A DNA stretch of 64,000 bases, taken from positions 2,706,925-2,770,924 of the forward strand of contig JAQFVV010000003.1 in NCBI GenBank assembly GCA_028023455.1. Reading direction: 5' to 3'. The notes under the pieces were generated by a model. It had not been told where the DNA came from, made no database searches, and saw only the letters and a program-made list of their open reading frames with translations. Below, piece by piece: positions 12,290 through 24,294 of the stretch. Made by a program: the position numbers and the translations under genes. Position 1 is the first letter of the stretch, and each line of letters opens with the position of its first letter. The DNA is from Epiperipatus broadwayi. Lineage: Eukaryota > Onychophora > Udeonychophora > Euonychophora > Peripatidae.

Positions 12290-13305
12290 GGAACTTTATA
12301 TATATCACATGATCACCATTCTTTATTCTTACACAAGCTGTTTTTCACAGAGGCAAAACTCTCCATATAGTAGCACCAATCAGTGCAAGCCAGAGTAATC
12401 AGTGAATGCAGAAAGATTTGTGCATGAAATCCCTATTCAGTGCCTACTCATCCAATATTGCCAGATTGGTTTCTAGCTTGTAACTTTCATCCAATGAGGA
12501 GCCTTGGATTAGAGAGCACTGCATCTAGACCCTAGAATCTAATGCAACCCTGCAGCTAACTTTTACTTTTTTAGTTAACTATAAATCTTTGAGTCCAAAA
12601 TAAAAACACAATAATGTTTTCACGCTAAGCTCAGTAGCTTGTGTAGTTGTATAGATCTGAACTCAATTCAGCATCCATATTTTTGGTGTCTTTGTTTTTT
12701 AATAATACATAGTCTGAAAATATAATTAGTCTGGGGATTTTGAATGAGTAGGCATTGGATAGGAATTTTATACACCAACCTTCCTGCATCCATTGATTAC
12801 TCTGGCTTGCAACAAGTGGCACTACTGTATGGAGAGTTTTGCTTCTAAAAAATAGCTTGTGTAAGCATAAAGAATGGTGATCATGTGATGTTTGATGTTT
12901 TAATACCAATCATGCCCAATAGGATTATGGTGACTATGGTTATTAAAGAACATCAAAAAGTATGGGTGCTGAACTGAGCTCAGATCCTTACAACTATACA
13001 AGCTTAGCTTGAGAACATTATTGTGTTTTCATTTTGGACTCAAAGCTTTATAGTTAGCTAGAAAAGTAAACGGTGGCTGCTAGAGATTTGCATTAGATTC
13101 TAAGGTCTAGGTGAAGTGCTCTCTAATCCAAGGCTTCTCACTAAGGAAAGTCACAATCTAGAAACTAGTCTGGAGATATTGGATGAGTAGGCACTGGATA
13201 AGAATTTTATGCACAAACTTTCCTGTGTCCATTGATTACTCTGTCTTGCACTGCGAAGCCTGTATGGAGAGTTCTGCTTCTGTGAAAAACTTGATATATA
13301 ATAAT
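12290..13305. repeat. Divergent hammerhead repeat cluster (family B2)
   Basis: Three copies of one unit: a left copy with ribozyme sense on the minus strand (about 12290-12710), a truncated plus-sense copy (about 12715-12900) and a nearly full plus-sense copy (about 12900-13305). Landmarks shared in inverted orientation include GTGCAAGCCAGAGTAATCA on the left against TTGATTACTCTG on the right, and GAATCTAATGCAAC against GCATTAGATTC. The palindromic motif CTGAACTGAGCTCAG lies at about 12969-12983, some 150 bp upstream of the right-hand ribozyme remnant. The same family forms the insertion at 62964-63398. The copies are more diverged than in B1. Confidence 0.8.
13129..13185 (+). ncRNA. Decayed hammerhead ribozyme (B2, right copy)
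   Basis: CTTCTCA precedes the core CTAAGGA (13141-13147; G5 changed to A), then a weak stem II, GAAA (13161-13164), CTAGTC with predicted cleavage after C13170, and TGGAGATATT as the partial stem I partner. The GTC cleavage triplet is the classic one. The G5 change should abolish activity. The left copy near 12440-12500 is also degraded. Confidence 0.5.
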
Positions 13306-13360
13306 CAATCTACATAAAATTGAAACAAATAACTAATTATATTTATAATTATTTAATTAT

Positions 13361-13397
13361 CAACCCAGCTTTCATCTTTTATTGAGACCTTTTCAAG
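13361..13397 (-). ncRNA. Hammerhead-like motif at the PLE-1 3' end
   Basis: The minus strand reads CTTGAAAAGGTCTC, a short loop, AGATGAAAGCTGGGTTG. It resembles the pattern CUGAUGA-AGGUC-GACC-GAAA found in Penelope terminal repeats but with several changes in the first core box. Its position just after the coding end supports it; the sequence alone is weak. Confidence 0.3.
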
Positions 13398-13689
13398 ATA
13401 TAAAGTTTTATACATCACATGTCTTATTAACTACATTTACTCCACCTATTAGACATTATTTTACCTTCAACAATATAATTAACATTACACATATAAATGC
13501 ATAAACAAATAACATAAAATAAAAAGTAAAAGTGCCTAAAAAATAATAATAATAACAATAAAACTATATAAATATATTTTAATATACCTATATAAATAAA
13601 TAAATATTTAACTCCACCTTCCCTTTTATAAACCCTTTTTACAATTCAAACCTGACTTTTTTACCATAATTTTTAAATCTTCCAATTAT

Positions 13690-13944
13690 CTAATAATGCC
13701 TATTTTCCACCTAATCTTGCTGGATCTTTAACTATATTTACACATCTATCCAAATTTTTCTGAATGTATAAAGTTTCATAACATATCCTTTTCGATAATC
13801 TTTTACATGTTTTATAACTAATATTCTCACATTTTATATTATGACCACTATCTAAATAATGTATATATGGACCTGACCTAATATCTTTCTGTTAGTCACT
13901 CTATCATGCTCCTTCCCTCTATCACTTATCATTCATCCTGTCTG

Positions 13945-13945
<1 letters not shown>
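13690..13945 (-). pseudogene. PLE-1 C-terminal, GIY-YIG-end-like remnant
   Basis: The minus strand reads IHYLDSGHNIKCENISY followed by RLSKRICYETLYIQ and then DRCVNIVKDPARLGGK. Penelope proteins commonly end with an H---SGH-I----- segment followed by -K-LI-ESL-I-, after the GIY-YIG catalytic motifs. The catalytic GIY-YIG part itself is not visible; it would lie where the AT tract (13947-13995) and the B3 cluster now sit. The identification is by pattern and depends on the RT remnant upstream being the same element. Confidence 0.5.

Positions 13946-13946
<1 letters not shown>

Positions 13947-13995
<49 letters not shown>
13947..13995. repeat. (AT)n microsatellite
   Basis: About 49 bp of pure AT dinucleotides, with shorter AT tracts to 14030. 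It borders the interruption of PLE-1. Confidence 0.95.
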
Positions 13996-14001
<6 letters not shown>

Positions 14002-14550
14002 CGTTTCCATTACAATATATATATATATATAATTAGAATTCCCATATTCAATTTTATAAATCATTCCCCATTTCTATTCATACCATCTATCTTATTTGTA
14101 TTACATAACCATTTACCTAGAGACTTACTCCAGACCAACTGGTTTAAAGCTTATAGCTCACCTCAGTGAAGACCTAGAATATTCAGATACTACTTCTGAA
14201 ACATAAACTCAAAAACAAACACTTATTTCATATGTAATATTTAAGTAGAAACTGAAATTTTTGGACATGAAAATGTTTTTAAATCCAGCTATCTAACTTA
14301 AATAACTACAGGGGACTGAACCAAATTCAGATCTACCATATGTTAATAGCCTCAGTTATAGCCAGAACTTTAAAGGTAAAATTATAATAATCAAAAAAGC
14401 TAATCATATATAATGTGCCATTACTTTTATAAGCTTGTATTTACAAAAATGTACTACAGAGAGTGGAGTGTACCAATAGCTCAAGCAAGCTCTTAATTGA
14501 TAAGTATGGTATGAGAAAATATCTAAAATCTCTATCCAGAACATTCCTAT

Positions 14551-14594
14551 CTCCAGACAAACTGGTTTCGAGCTTATTGCTCATCTCAGTGAAG
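14551..14594 (-). ncRNA. Decayed hammerhead ribozyme (B3 copy 2)
   Basis: The minus strand reads CTTCACTGAGATGAGC, a loop AATAA, GCTCGAAACCAG, TTTG, TCTGGAGATAGG. Stem II GAGC/GCTC and GAAA are perfect. The first core box has an extra GA between CTGA and TGA, so the ribozyme is probably inactive. The CCAG/CTGG arms give a longer stem III than in B1. Confidence 0.5.
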
Positions 14595-15030
14595 AGCTAG
14601 AATATTCAGACACTAGATCTAAAACATCAACTCAAAACCCAGCACTTATTTCATACATAATATTTATGATCTGGATAGAGATTTTAGATATTTTCTCATA
14701 CAGCACTTATCAATTAAGAGCTTGTTTGAGGTATTGTTATGCTCTCTGTATTGCATTTTTGTAAATACAAGCTTATAAAAGTAATGTCATATTATATATG
14801 ACTTGCTTTTTTGATTATTATAATTTTACCTTTAAGGCTTTGGCTAAGCTGAAGCTATTAAAATATAGTAAATCTGAATCTGGTTCAGGCCGATATAGAT
14901 ATTTATGTTAGATAGCTGGATTTAAAGACATTTTTACGTCCGAAAATTTCAGTTTCCATTTAAATATTACATATGAAATCAGTGCTGGGTTTTGAGTTGA
15001 TATTTTAGATCTAGTGTTCAAATATTCTAG

Positions 15031-15080
15031 CTCTCCACTGATGTGAGCCATAAGCTCAAAACCAGTTGTTCTAGAGATAG
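15031..15080 (+). ncRNA. Decayed hammerhead ribozyme (B3 right copy)
   Basis: CTCTCCA is followed by CTGATGT (A9 changed to T), stem II GAGC/GCTC with loop CATAA, then AAAA where GAAA is expected (G12 lost), then CCAGTTGTTCTAGAG. It is the mirror-oriented counterpart of the copy at 14551. Two invariant bases are lost. Confidence 0.5.
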
Positions 15081-15239
15081 GAATATTCTGGATAGAGATT
15101 TTAGATATTTTCTCATACTGCACTTATCAATTAAGAGCTTGTTTGAGCTATTGGTATGCTCTCTGTATTACATTTTTGTAAATACAAGCTTATAAAAGTA
15201 ATGTCACATTATATATGACTTGCTTTTTGTGATTATTAC

Positions 15240-16660
15240 TAAAGACTTACTATTTTCCCAAGCTATTCTTATATCATCTGGTAACTTCTATTTTATTAAC
15301 TTTTTATACACATCTCTTGAATATGGAATAGACATCCACTTACAATGTTTATATTTATTATTATCATACTTACATCTAGTATTTATATTTTGATTTCGAA
15401 AAATTGTTTTAATTGCCTTTCTTTTATATCCTATTTTAACATAATCATTCTATATTTCTAATTTTTGCTCATAAGTCTCTTTCTTATCTAATGTAAATTT
15501 ATCATTTTTTAACTTAAATCTATTTAAAACCCCTACTTTTTGACACCATGGCTGATATGATTTTGGATCAATTAAACCTCTAATTTTTCTATCTTTAATA
15601 TAATGCTTTACCACTATTTCATTCATCATTCCACTTTTCACAAAAATATCTAAATATTTTAATTCATTTATCTCTTTCTCCACTGTAAACCTAATTTTAT
15701 ATTTATTATTATTCAATTCATTAAAAATCTTGTCAATACTTCTACTATTATCTAATAACAATAATATCATTCACATACCTATAATATTCTATAATTCCTT
15801 TATTCTTTATAAACTCATCTACAACACCCTCCTCTATACTACTTACAACTACTGATGATAATATCCCACTTACTGAACACCCCATAACCCATTCCTTTTC
15901 TATACTCCAAAATTCTTCCTTATATTTAAAATACAAAGCCTCATCTGCCATTAGCAATGTTTCATAAATAATATATGTACAATCCTCTGACAAAGTATTA
16001 CATATTTTCAATTTAGTCATAACTATTTCTACACTATCCTTTCTAGGTAAATTTTGGTACATTTTCTCAATATCAAATGATGCAATCATTCCATTTATAT
16101 TTAACTTAATATTCCTTAACTTATTAATAATTTGTTCAGAATTTTTTATACAATATTTACTAAATCTAATTACTTCTATAATCTTTTTATATACCAAATT
16201 ACATATACCTTTAAATATATAATTATTAAAATCCAAAATTGCTCTTATTGGCATATTCTCTTTGTATGTCTTAATCTTTCTTACTATACACAGATGCTCA
16301 AAACTTGTAGGAAATAAACATTTATATTTCTTTTCGTTAATTAAATTCTTCATTTTCATATAATTCAACAATAATTTATATCTTTTTTTAATCTTATTTC
16401 CAGGGTCTTTACTTAACCTTTTATATCCTTGTTTAACCATATCTTCATGTATTTTTCTTTCATAGTCCAACTCATTTAAAATTACAAATCATGAATTTTT
16501 ATCTTCCCTTGTTACTATTAAACTTTATTTACATTCTCAACAACTTTATATATTGTAGCCTTTTCTTTCCATTCCTTTTTATTATATTTAACTCTTTTAT
16601 TTACAACATTATTAATTTTTGACTGTAATTCAACTTTTAAATCACTCTATATCCTGATTA
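15240..16660 (-). pseudogene. PLE-1 reverse transcriptase remnant
   Basis: The longest open part is 16470-15748 (240 codons). It includes IASFDIEKMYQNLP, which matches the Penelope RT motif FDV--LYTN-P holding the first catalytic Asp, then GCSVSGILSSVVVSSIEE (the MGSPLSP-type motif) and YYRYVNDIIVI, where the second catalytic motif Y-DD reads Y-ND. A frameshift near 15770 leads into IRFTVEKEINELKYLDIFV (the F-VEKE----LPFLD motif) in 15770-15450. Beyond a stop near 15450, CKWMSIPYSRDVYKKLIK continues the frame to about 15290. Upstream of 16470 the frame extends to about 16540 as IVTREDKNS, a stop, then FVILNELDYERK. Frameshifts, stops and the D-to-N change make it inactive. Confidence 0.75.
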
Positions 16661-16788
16661 TAAATTAAATTAATGTATTACGCAACTCATAATCTAACAG
16701 TTATAAATATTTGTAAATTGATGATGACAGGAAATATAACATGTAATTTTTAATACTGCAGTGTGATTTTTACAAAATGGAAATACTT

Positions 16789-17113
16789 GGTTTGATTATC
16801 ATCATCATCTTAATCATGAATTGAGAACCTATTTCAAAAACTTTATATTACATAATGCTTTTTTATCTTTTCCATATATATATTGGTCCATACATCTCTT
16901 GTATTTATTTTCTATTTCATAAAGTGGTTATCAACATTGGGCATGTATCTACAGCCCTGAAATTATTAGAATCATGTGTTACTGTCTCTCAATCAAAAGA
17001 AACATGAAGGGTATATGGACAAATGTATAAAGGAAAAAAACTATGAATATAATATAAATAATATGAATTGAGTTCTCAATTCATAATTAGAATGTTGATA
17101 ATAATCAAAACAT
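16789..17113. repeat. Diverged fold-back repeat
   Basis: TTAATCATGAATTGAGAAC (about 16810-16828) has an inverted partner GTTCTCAATTCATAATTAG (about 17073-17091), and the arms extend outward to a TTTGATTAT/ATAATCAAA pair. Inner segments also match in inverted orientation (TGGTCCATACATCT against TATATGGACAAA). The centre is near 16950. No hammerhead or coding sequence is seen. It may be an old relative of the divergent clusters. Confidence 0.45.
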
Positions 17114-18904
17114 GTATCCCCATTTATAAATATTTCATTGAAGAACGTTAAAAGAAATGTCATTATAGTTCCTGATCATCATCAATTTACAATGATCTAT
17201 ATCATATTTAGTAGCTTTATTTATTATCAAAATATATCAAACAGGTTTCTCACTTCCATTTTGGAAGATATATGGAGAAGCAGTATTCCCATGTCACAAT
17301 ATCCGAATCCTTATCCTGTTAACATTCCAATGTATTTTTAATTACTAGAACATAAGTACACTCAGGAACATAAACATTTTAAGCATATAATGATAGTAAA
17401 ATAAGATGTAAATAAGAATGGCATTTAGTAATAAAAATAATTTTTTTAAATGATTTGTTTAATTAAAAATAAATTATGCATAACAGATATAATATAATCT
17501 TGAACTGATATAGCAAAAAGACACTATTGAAAAGAAAAAAAAGTATAAAAAGACTGCAATATTCAGCCTTCGTTAATCAATTAACCTACGATAACTTTAT
17601 TATTAAACATATATTTACATTTCACAGTATTTCAAAGAATTAGTATGCAAATGCAACCATAGCTTTTGAATTACAGGAAAAAAAACTTAAATACAAATAT
17701 CACCAAATCATATCAAAATATATAATAATCTAATAGCCAATAAAACAAGTAAATAATACAAAATATTTTAGAAATATAATAATAAGTCTTAATTAGAAAG
17801 TAATCAGCCTTTGGCATGCACTGTTTAATCATGTTATTTACTTACCAATGTTATAGTGAGCATGCAGGGCACTGTCAAACCCAAATGCAAGGTAGAGACT
17901 TTTAAAAAAACAGTCATCTTATTTTTGAACCTAAATGCAATTATATAGGCCAATCTAGAGCATTTCAGAATGAGAGCATGAAGATTTAATCTTTGTAACT
18001 TTACAACCATTACATTATTAATTTAAACAGTTTTATTCATTCTTTATCAGGATGAATTTATGAGTGAATGGATTATATCAATCTTAACTCCTTTCCTAGC
18101 CTTTCTCATTATAGGAAAAAATATTTTACCCTAGTTCTTGCTTATTAAAAGTTATTTTTATTAATGCTAATTACAAATTGTTTTTGTGTTTTCTTAGAGT
18201 CCATTTATGAACAAATTTATTAAATAATCTCTTAATTAAGTATAATTAATATTTTTTCAAAGTAGCAATTTTTTATTTTTTATTATTTAAATGTATATAA
18301 AGTGAGCTTTTTACAGTCTTTTCTGATTTTTTTTTAAAAAATACATGCCAATAAATACATATATGCACACAGCTGTGCATTTTACTATTACATGAATATA
18401 TTTAAATTTGTCAAAATAATAGAATTATTAATTTTTATACAACTTAATTAACATATATGTTTGTGCATATAGAAATGTATGTGCACATTCAGATTCATAT
18501 ATTTTAACACAATAAAATTATTAAAGACTATTTTCACAATTAATTCTCTTTGCTGAATATAGTTATTTTTCTTTAAAACTAAGTACTATCAAATTTTTGA
18601 CAGTTTATAAGTTTTTTTTTCTGTTTTGACAAATTACTGTCAAAGAATGAATTAAATAAATGTTATTTTCTTTCTATAAAATTATCTATGAATTATTTCT
18701 TTTTGATTTTAATTCAGGTAAAATTATATATATATTAATGTCATTTTTAAGGAATTGCTAAAACAATTTCTTTAAGAAATATATATATCAAATTGTCAAT
18801 GCATTGCTCCTTTCTTTTATACATGTGATTCAAGCAAATTATTCATTTATTCTACATTAAATTATACATTAAAATGTCATTTTAAGGAATATTAAAATAA
18901 TTTC

Positions 18905-18994
<90 letters not shown>

Positions 18995-19376
18995 CATCTC
19001 TCTTTTAGTTGTTTGACTCAAGCAAATTATTTACTTGTTTTATTTTAAGATATAGGTTAAAATGTCATTTTTTATTAAGAAACTGATTTAAAATTTCATT
19101 ATTATATGCAATGCTACTCTCCACCAGCTGTATATACATTTATCTGTGCTTCTCTACATATAGACACAGAAACATACATTAACTACCTCTTCATCAAGCT
19201 TTTTCTTGATAAGCTTGGTTTTTAGTCCATTGGAATAATCCAGGCAATTGTCAGCATTGGGAAAGTATAATTCAGGTAATTTGTTGGCCTTGATGAGTTT
19301 CCTTTTGTCCAGGATTGTCATATTTCAGGAAAGCTGTCTTCTAGAACACATTTAAGCAGACTAAACTCATTAGAAG
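17114..19376. other. AT-rich non-coding stretch
   Basis: Nothing recognised except the AT microsatellite at 18908-18990. The last 240 bp (from about 19130) are less AT-rich than the rest. Confidence 0.55.
18908..18990. repeat. (AT)n microsatellite
   Basis: About 83 bp of uninterrupted AT dinucleotides, the longest pure AT run in the window. Confidence 0.97.
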
Positions 19377-19631
19377 TTGATCAATAGACTGATGTTTCTG
19401 TTCTTGCTCTCCTTGCATTATTCCATGGTCATTCCACAGAAACAACTGCTACTCTGGCCAACTAAAACCAACTTCTGCAAACTTCAACAAGCTACAACAA
19501 AATATTATAACCAACTTTGCAACTGGACAATTTGGACACTGCTTCTCAAAAATATTAAAACCCAAAATGAACTGATATTTTTTATTAGTTTTTTTTATGT
19601 CGAGTCATTTGAGGTAATAAAAACACCTTAA
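19377..19631 (+). CDS. Unrecognised 84-codon open frame, possible exon
   Basis: I do not recognise this. The frame starts with MINRLMFLFLLSLHYSMVIP, which looks like a signal peptide: an Arg followed by a hydrophobic run and a plausible cleavage zone. The next stretch has two cysteines and an N-W-T glycosylation-type sequon (CNWT). Base composition between about 19130 and 19620 is less AT-rich than the surroundings. A GAG|GTAATA sequence at 19611-19619 could be a splice donor, which would make this a first coding exon of a secreted or receptor-like protein. Against this, the frame is short, later residues are hydrophobic and Lys-rich, and no partner exon is visible. It could be chance or part of an unknown repeat. 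Confidence 0.22.
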   Translation: MINRLMFLFLLSLHYSMVIPQKQLLLWPTKTNFCKLQQATTKYYNQLCNWTIWTLLLKNIKTQNELIFFISFFYVESFEVIKTP

Positions 19632-19639
19632 TTGAAAAC

Positions 19640-21895
19640 AGTTTTTCTGTCTAATCTTTATCTTGATTAAAAACCATTTTAATCAAAAACTAGTTTGAAG
19701 TTATCAAGCTGTGATATACAAAGATTTTAAAAATAAAAATTTACCAATTAATTAAAAGATTTCAAAAATACTATACTTGTTTTTATATTCAAAATCAGAA
19801 TTCAATTAAAATATTTATCAGACATTTTTAAACTATTTTTATTTATAATAAAATTTTATTTTCAATTTCACAGTTATTTAACCCTTTTACTATGATTTTT
19901 TTTTCAGAAAATGTAGAAAATATATACAATAATTTTTGTCTCTTTATTTCTACTTTTCCTTTACTTTAGATATATATGTGCACACACAACTATGTTGCTG
20001 TGTACCATGTAACCCAACTGGTTACAATATATGTTAATAAATACTTCATGTCTAAAAGATGGAAATGGCTTATTTTTTCATAATATGTCAATGTCTTTAT
20101 TTATTAGATAATCAACTAATATAAATTACTATCGCAAAAGTTATAAAGATGGGCAAAACTACTAAACTGCTAATAAGAGTCACATCTAAATCTACCCCGA
20201 TATAAACAAAGCTTCATTCAATACAGTCAGCAAGGAAATTAATATTAGGATAGATTAATTTCTACTCATTTTAACATTTTTATGAATAAATAACAATAAG
20301 TCAGTAAGAAGTGTAACATAAGTTTTATAACAATCTTTTAAATAAATCCATTGTAATTTTTTTACAATTTTGTCTTTTTAAGCTATAGCATATATGACAT
20401 ACTAGATGATTATTAGATTTCATGTTAGCATATAAGACAATTGAAAATACAAAAAGTATTATCATTTTTTGTTATTTTTCTTGCATTCTAATTTGCAAGT
20501 TCTATTTAATAAACTTTTTCTCCTCAAATAATAATCCTAAAAACCTGTTCCCATCATTCTATTATTTCAATAATTTTCTTTTGTTTTATTTGGATATCTA
20601 TTTTATATATATTAAGCTTATCAATATATTCCAATGTCTAAGCTGATTTTTTACAATATATCATTTTTTTATTCCTTCTATATTTTGAGCAGTTTTTCCT
20701 AAATGGTATTTTAGAATGCCTTCTCCCCATACTAAACAAATACAATATCTTTAAAGATTATTGCAGTAGAATTTAAAATGTTTAATACTTACTATTTGGG
20801 TAGATTTTTTCCCTTTATATAGAAATGGCTAACATACACCAAAATGTTTAATCATAGTTTCAGAACTTATCTTTATAAGGAAGTATAGAACCTGTCAAGA
20901 AGATAGTTCTGTATATCTTTAAATGATCACGTGTTTAGTTGCTTTATAGGCCACTTAATCTTTGAGCATCTAAGTGGCAGATTGAGTACAACAGTTTCAT
21001 TAAATCACTTTTTTTTTTTACTTTAGCTGTTAAAATAATTAGAAACTTTTAATTCTCAATATCTCTTTTTTACCAGTAATCTTTTCAAATCAGTTTATCC
21101 TTATTTTTAGCAACAATCTTAAATAGTTTAAATAATCAATGAAATCTGATTTGTAAATATAATAGCCATTTCGTTTAATACTATGAAAAATATCCAAATT
21201 ATACATTTATTTTTCAATATCACAATATCATTTTATCTAAGAATTTAATTTTAAAGCTTCATTTAGTGCAGAGCTTTCAGATCTTATTGGTGGACATTTT
21301 AAGTATAGACATGATGCCATCCTGCAATCTTTTAATCATAAATTAGTTCAGTCTTCATTACCTTTATCATAGCCTCTTAACACTATAATCTTTGCTCCTA
21401 TTATTTAAAATAGTTTGTAATAATTCACCAATCATTTGGTGTAAGTGAATGATTTATAATCAATCACCAACTTCTGAAGATAAAAAATGTTTCTCCTTTT
21501 GTAAACATTTTCCTCCTAATTTTTATTTTTTATAAATACTGTTAAAATGAAATATTATATACCTAGATAACAATCTTTTTTTTTTATTTTAAAAAAAAAG
21601 TTGTTGTTTTTTTATTAATCCAAACTCATTTAACTTTTATTTAGTTTGCATTTTATATATTGTTACTTTTTCATTTACCATTGTCAAACTTCCTCCACTC
21701 ACAACTTTGATGCCATCCATTTCTGATAAATATACTAATGATTATTACTAATCATTTTCGAAACTAGAGATTATCTCTAGCACAGATATAAACTTTAAAC
21801 CTCAGTTAAAGATTAATATATCTGATTTTTTTAATTTTACACACACGGAGTTATTCACATTTCTCTGTCCCGTATGTAATATCTTTATAGAAATA
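19640..21895. other. AT-rich non-coding stretch
   Basis: No gene, RNA or repeat family recognised. Poly-T tracts and short AT runs only. The open frame at 20422-20646 is Phe/Ile/Asn/Leu-rich and compositional. Confidence 0.6.
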
Positions 21896-22127
21896 ATAAA
21901 CACCTCCATACTTCCCCATTCTTTTTAAATTCAATGGTAAATTAAAAAGTAACAATTTACTCTAGATAAATATTTTGCATATAATAAAGATATATATGAG
22001 AGATAGTGACCTGGGCCAACTGATGAGTGCTGATTCAGCACGAAATGCATCTTGGGGGTCAATTGTCTTTTATTGTATCTTTATTTATATGAATTTAAAA
22101 AGAATGGGGAAATATGGAGGTGTTTAT
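21896..22127. repeat. Fold-back repeat around a hammerhead (family A2)
   Basis: A 38-bp arm at 21896-21933 (beginning ATAAACACCTCCATACTTCC) pairs with an inverted arm at 22090-22127 with a single mismatch. The arms enclose an intact plus-strand hammerhead. The right arm is the segment downstream of the ribozyme; a related, more diverged segment follows the hammerhead at 42.5 kb. The left arm is therefore a truncated, inverted copy placed upstream, giving the divergent polarity of the other clusters. Confidence 0.8.
22007..22061 (+). ncRNA. Type I hammerhead ribozyme, best copy in the window
   Basis: Stem I 5' strand TGACC-TGGG-CCAA (22007-22019), core CTGATGA (22020-22026), stem II GTGCTG/CAGCAC with loop ATT (22027-22041), GAAA (22042-22045), minimal stem III around TGCAT, predicted cleavage after C22051, stem I 3' strand TTGG-G-GGTCA (22052-22061). 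All pairs in stem II (6 bp) and stem I (4 + 5 bp with an asymmetric internal loop) are Watson-Crick. An internal loop in stem I facing loop II is the usual place for the tertiary contact in natural hammerheads. The AUGCAU stem III is palindromic, so a dimeric form is likely. Confidence 0.88.
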
Positions 22128-24294
22128 CATTTTATATATATATATTTGTCAATGTTCTTCATAAAACATAAATCTTTAGTCATTATTCATCCTCATAATA
22201 TTAGTTTTAAGTGTTTTAGTCTCCACCTATCTATCTTTATAATATTAATTTCATATGTTTTAGTGACCATTCATTTTCATAATATAGTTTAGTCATTATT
22301 TATTTTTATGAAATTATAAATGTTTTAGTTGTTACTTTCATAACATTGGTCTTTAGTTACGTGTCTGTCATTTCCATGAATTCAGAATATTTGTTTTCAG
22401 ATAACTGGTCCATAGTTATCCCCACTATCTTCTGATATTGGTCAATAAATGTGATTTATTTTGTGTTATAAAAAGAAGTATAAAAATATTCATAAATTTT
22501 TAAGTTGACAGATTTGATAAATAGATTGCACTTACAAAATTGACAATGGATTATTAAAAGATATTATTTTTGGAGATTTAAATTAATTAGAATAAGTAAT
22601 TTGTTTTGAAAAATTATTCAGTGAATGGGTTTTTTTGCTTAGTTTTGCACAGTTATAAACATTTAATTGTCTTATGAGATAGCTGTTTCTTAAAGTGGAT
22701 TATATAGAAAAGTTAATATAATTAGATTAATTAATGTCTATTTTATAGTTTTTGATTTTAATACTCTAGTTAAAGAATATTTAGATTTAGCTAATAATCT
22801 ATAGTTCCTGATTTTAAAGAAAATTTAGATTTAGTTGATTTTTATTTTCCAAATAATTAGTTTATTTTTGTGCTTTTTTATTCTATTCAGACATAATCAT
22901 ATATATATAGGTTTAAAAAACGTTTTTAAACAGCTACCTGAAAGACAAAGGTTTTTCAGTAAAGAGAAACAGTGAAGGAAGATACAATACTCACCATGCT
23001 AAACAAATGTCAGTTAATGAGGTGTTATATTCCTTTCTTTGTTTCACAGATTAACTAAGAAAATTCGGAAGCTCATTTACCAATTAATATTATGATAGTT
23101 AGTTTGTTGGCAATAAACTGCTATCTAAAAGAAAAATTCTTTGTATGCAAGATAAAAAAAATTTTTAATTTTAATCAAATTCTAAGTCATATTCATAATA
23201 AATAGCTGCACCAACTATTATATTATATGGACTTTCTACAAGCATGCACGTACCTAAATATATTCTATTAATTTTAAAAAGCTCGTAAAGAAAAAAAAAC
23301 GTGTTATTTGCAACTTTCTCAACCTTTCAGAATTATCATCCCTTTTATCATTATAGGAACATAATATCGCCCCTTCCTCTTTAAAATTTATCAAAAATTA
23401 TTTATTTTCTATGTTTTATAAAAAAAATTTAATTATTTATTCAAAATACGATTTCATTAAAATAACATGCAACTGTAAAACTGTCACCTAACGATAAATA
23501 ATTGTTATCTATGTGATCCTTGAGGTTGATGAAGTTAAGCTAACTTGTTTAATTATATTTGTTTCAAAAACTACTAAAAATATTCAAATCATCTTTTGCA
23601 AATAATTTTGGACTGCAACTAAAGAATAGCGCTAAATTCTTTTTTTATAAGATGAGAAGTTGGAAATGCCATAATTAGCGATTTGACTTTATTTCAAAAC
23701 GTTTTAAACTCATTTCTATTATTTTACCCAAGTGTTTCAATATTGTCTTGCATATCTTAAATGTTGTCTTCAACATCATTTTGCAAAGTTATCAAACTTC
23801 CTTGAAAGGTGTTTGCATTCACATTTAAGAGGTTAAAATATCTCAATATGGTATTATTATATTTTTCATGTACATCTGGTTAATAAGCAACATTATTTCG
23901 GCATCAAAAGTAATATGATATTTAATTGTATTCAGAAACTGAATTATGATGTCGAATAAATGAAAAAATCTGAGACATTGTCTCTTTTAAACTACCATCT
24001 GATCTCCTATGCAATAACAAACTTTTATAATCTTCATTCTTTTCATGTCATAATTCTTGAAATAAATGGTCATATACTTTGATTTTATTAAATATGAATA
24101 TTATTAAAATCATTGATTAGATCAATGTATTGGTCTGTCTTTTGGCTATTAAATATTGTTGATGTAAAATACAGTGTATAATGAAAACATTAGAAATTTT
24201 TATTTTAATAAAGTTATAAATCCATGCTCTCTATTTAACATATTTAATTTTTTATACATATCTCAATAATACTATTTCATTATCATTTAAATAC
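22128..24294. other. AT-rich non-coding stretch
   Basis: No gene or recognised repeat. Confidence 0.6.

Larger units (their letters stand above)
14105..15240. repeat. Four-copy divergent hammerhead repeat cluster (family B3) inside PLE-1
   Basis: Two copies with ribozyme sense on the minus strand (about 14105-14390 and 14390-14665) are followed by two plus-sense copies (about 14668-14830, truncated, and 14830-15240). Landmarks: ACTTATTTCATATGTAATAT on the left against ATATTACATATGAAAT at 14963-14978 on the right; GTATTTACAAAAATG at about 14440 against CATTTTTGTAAATAC at 14754 and 15171. The layout, ribozyme, downstream region and CTGAA-TTCAG motif correspond to families B1 and B2, although the sequence is otherwise diverged. 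It interrupts the Penelope frame, so it inserted after PLE-1. Confidence 0.8.
13340..16660 (-). mobile_element. PLE-1: decayed Penelope-like element, split by a hammerhead cluster
   Basis: On the minus strand the order is N-terminal region and reverse transcriptase (16660-15240), then an interruption by the B3 hammerhead cluster and an AT tract (15240-13947), then a C-terminal region resembling the end of a GIY-YIG domain (about 13945-13690), then a 3' non-coding segment ending near 13340. That order (RT followed by GIY-YIG) is typical of animal Penelope-like elements. The whole frame is broken in several places. The 3' segment carries a hammerhead-like motif at 13361-13397. It belongs to a different Penelope family from PLE-2, judging by its sequence. 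Confidence 0.7.

Noticed and set aside
16132-16317. Plus-strand frame opposite PLE-1
   Set aside because: It is the antisense shadow of the Penelope reverse transcriptase remnant.
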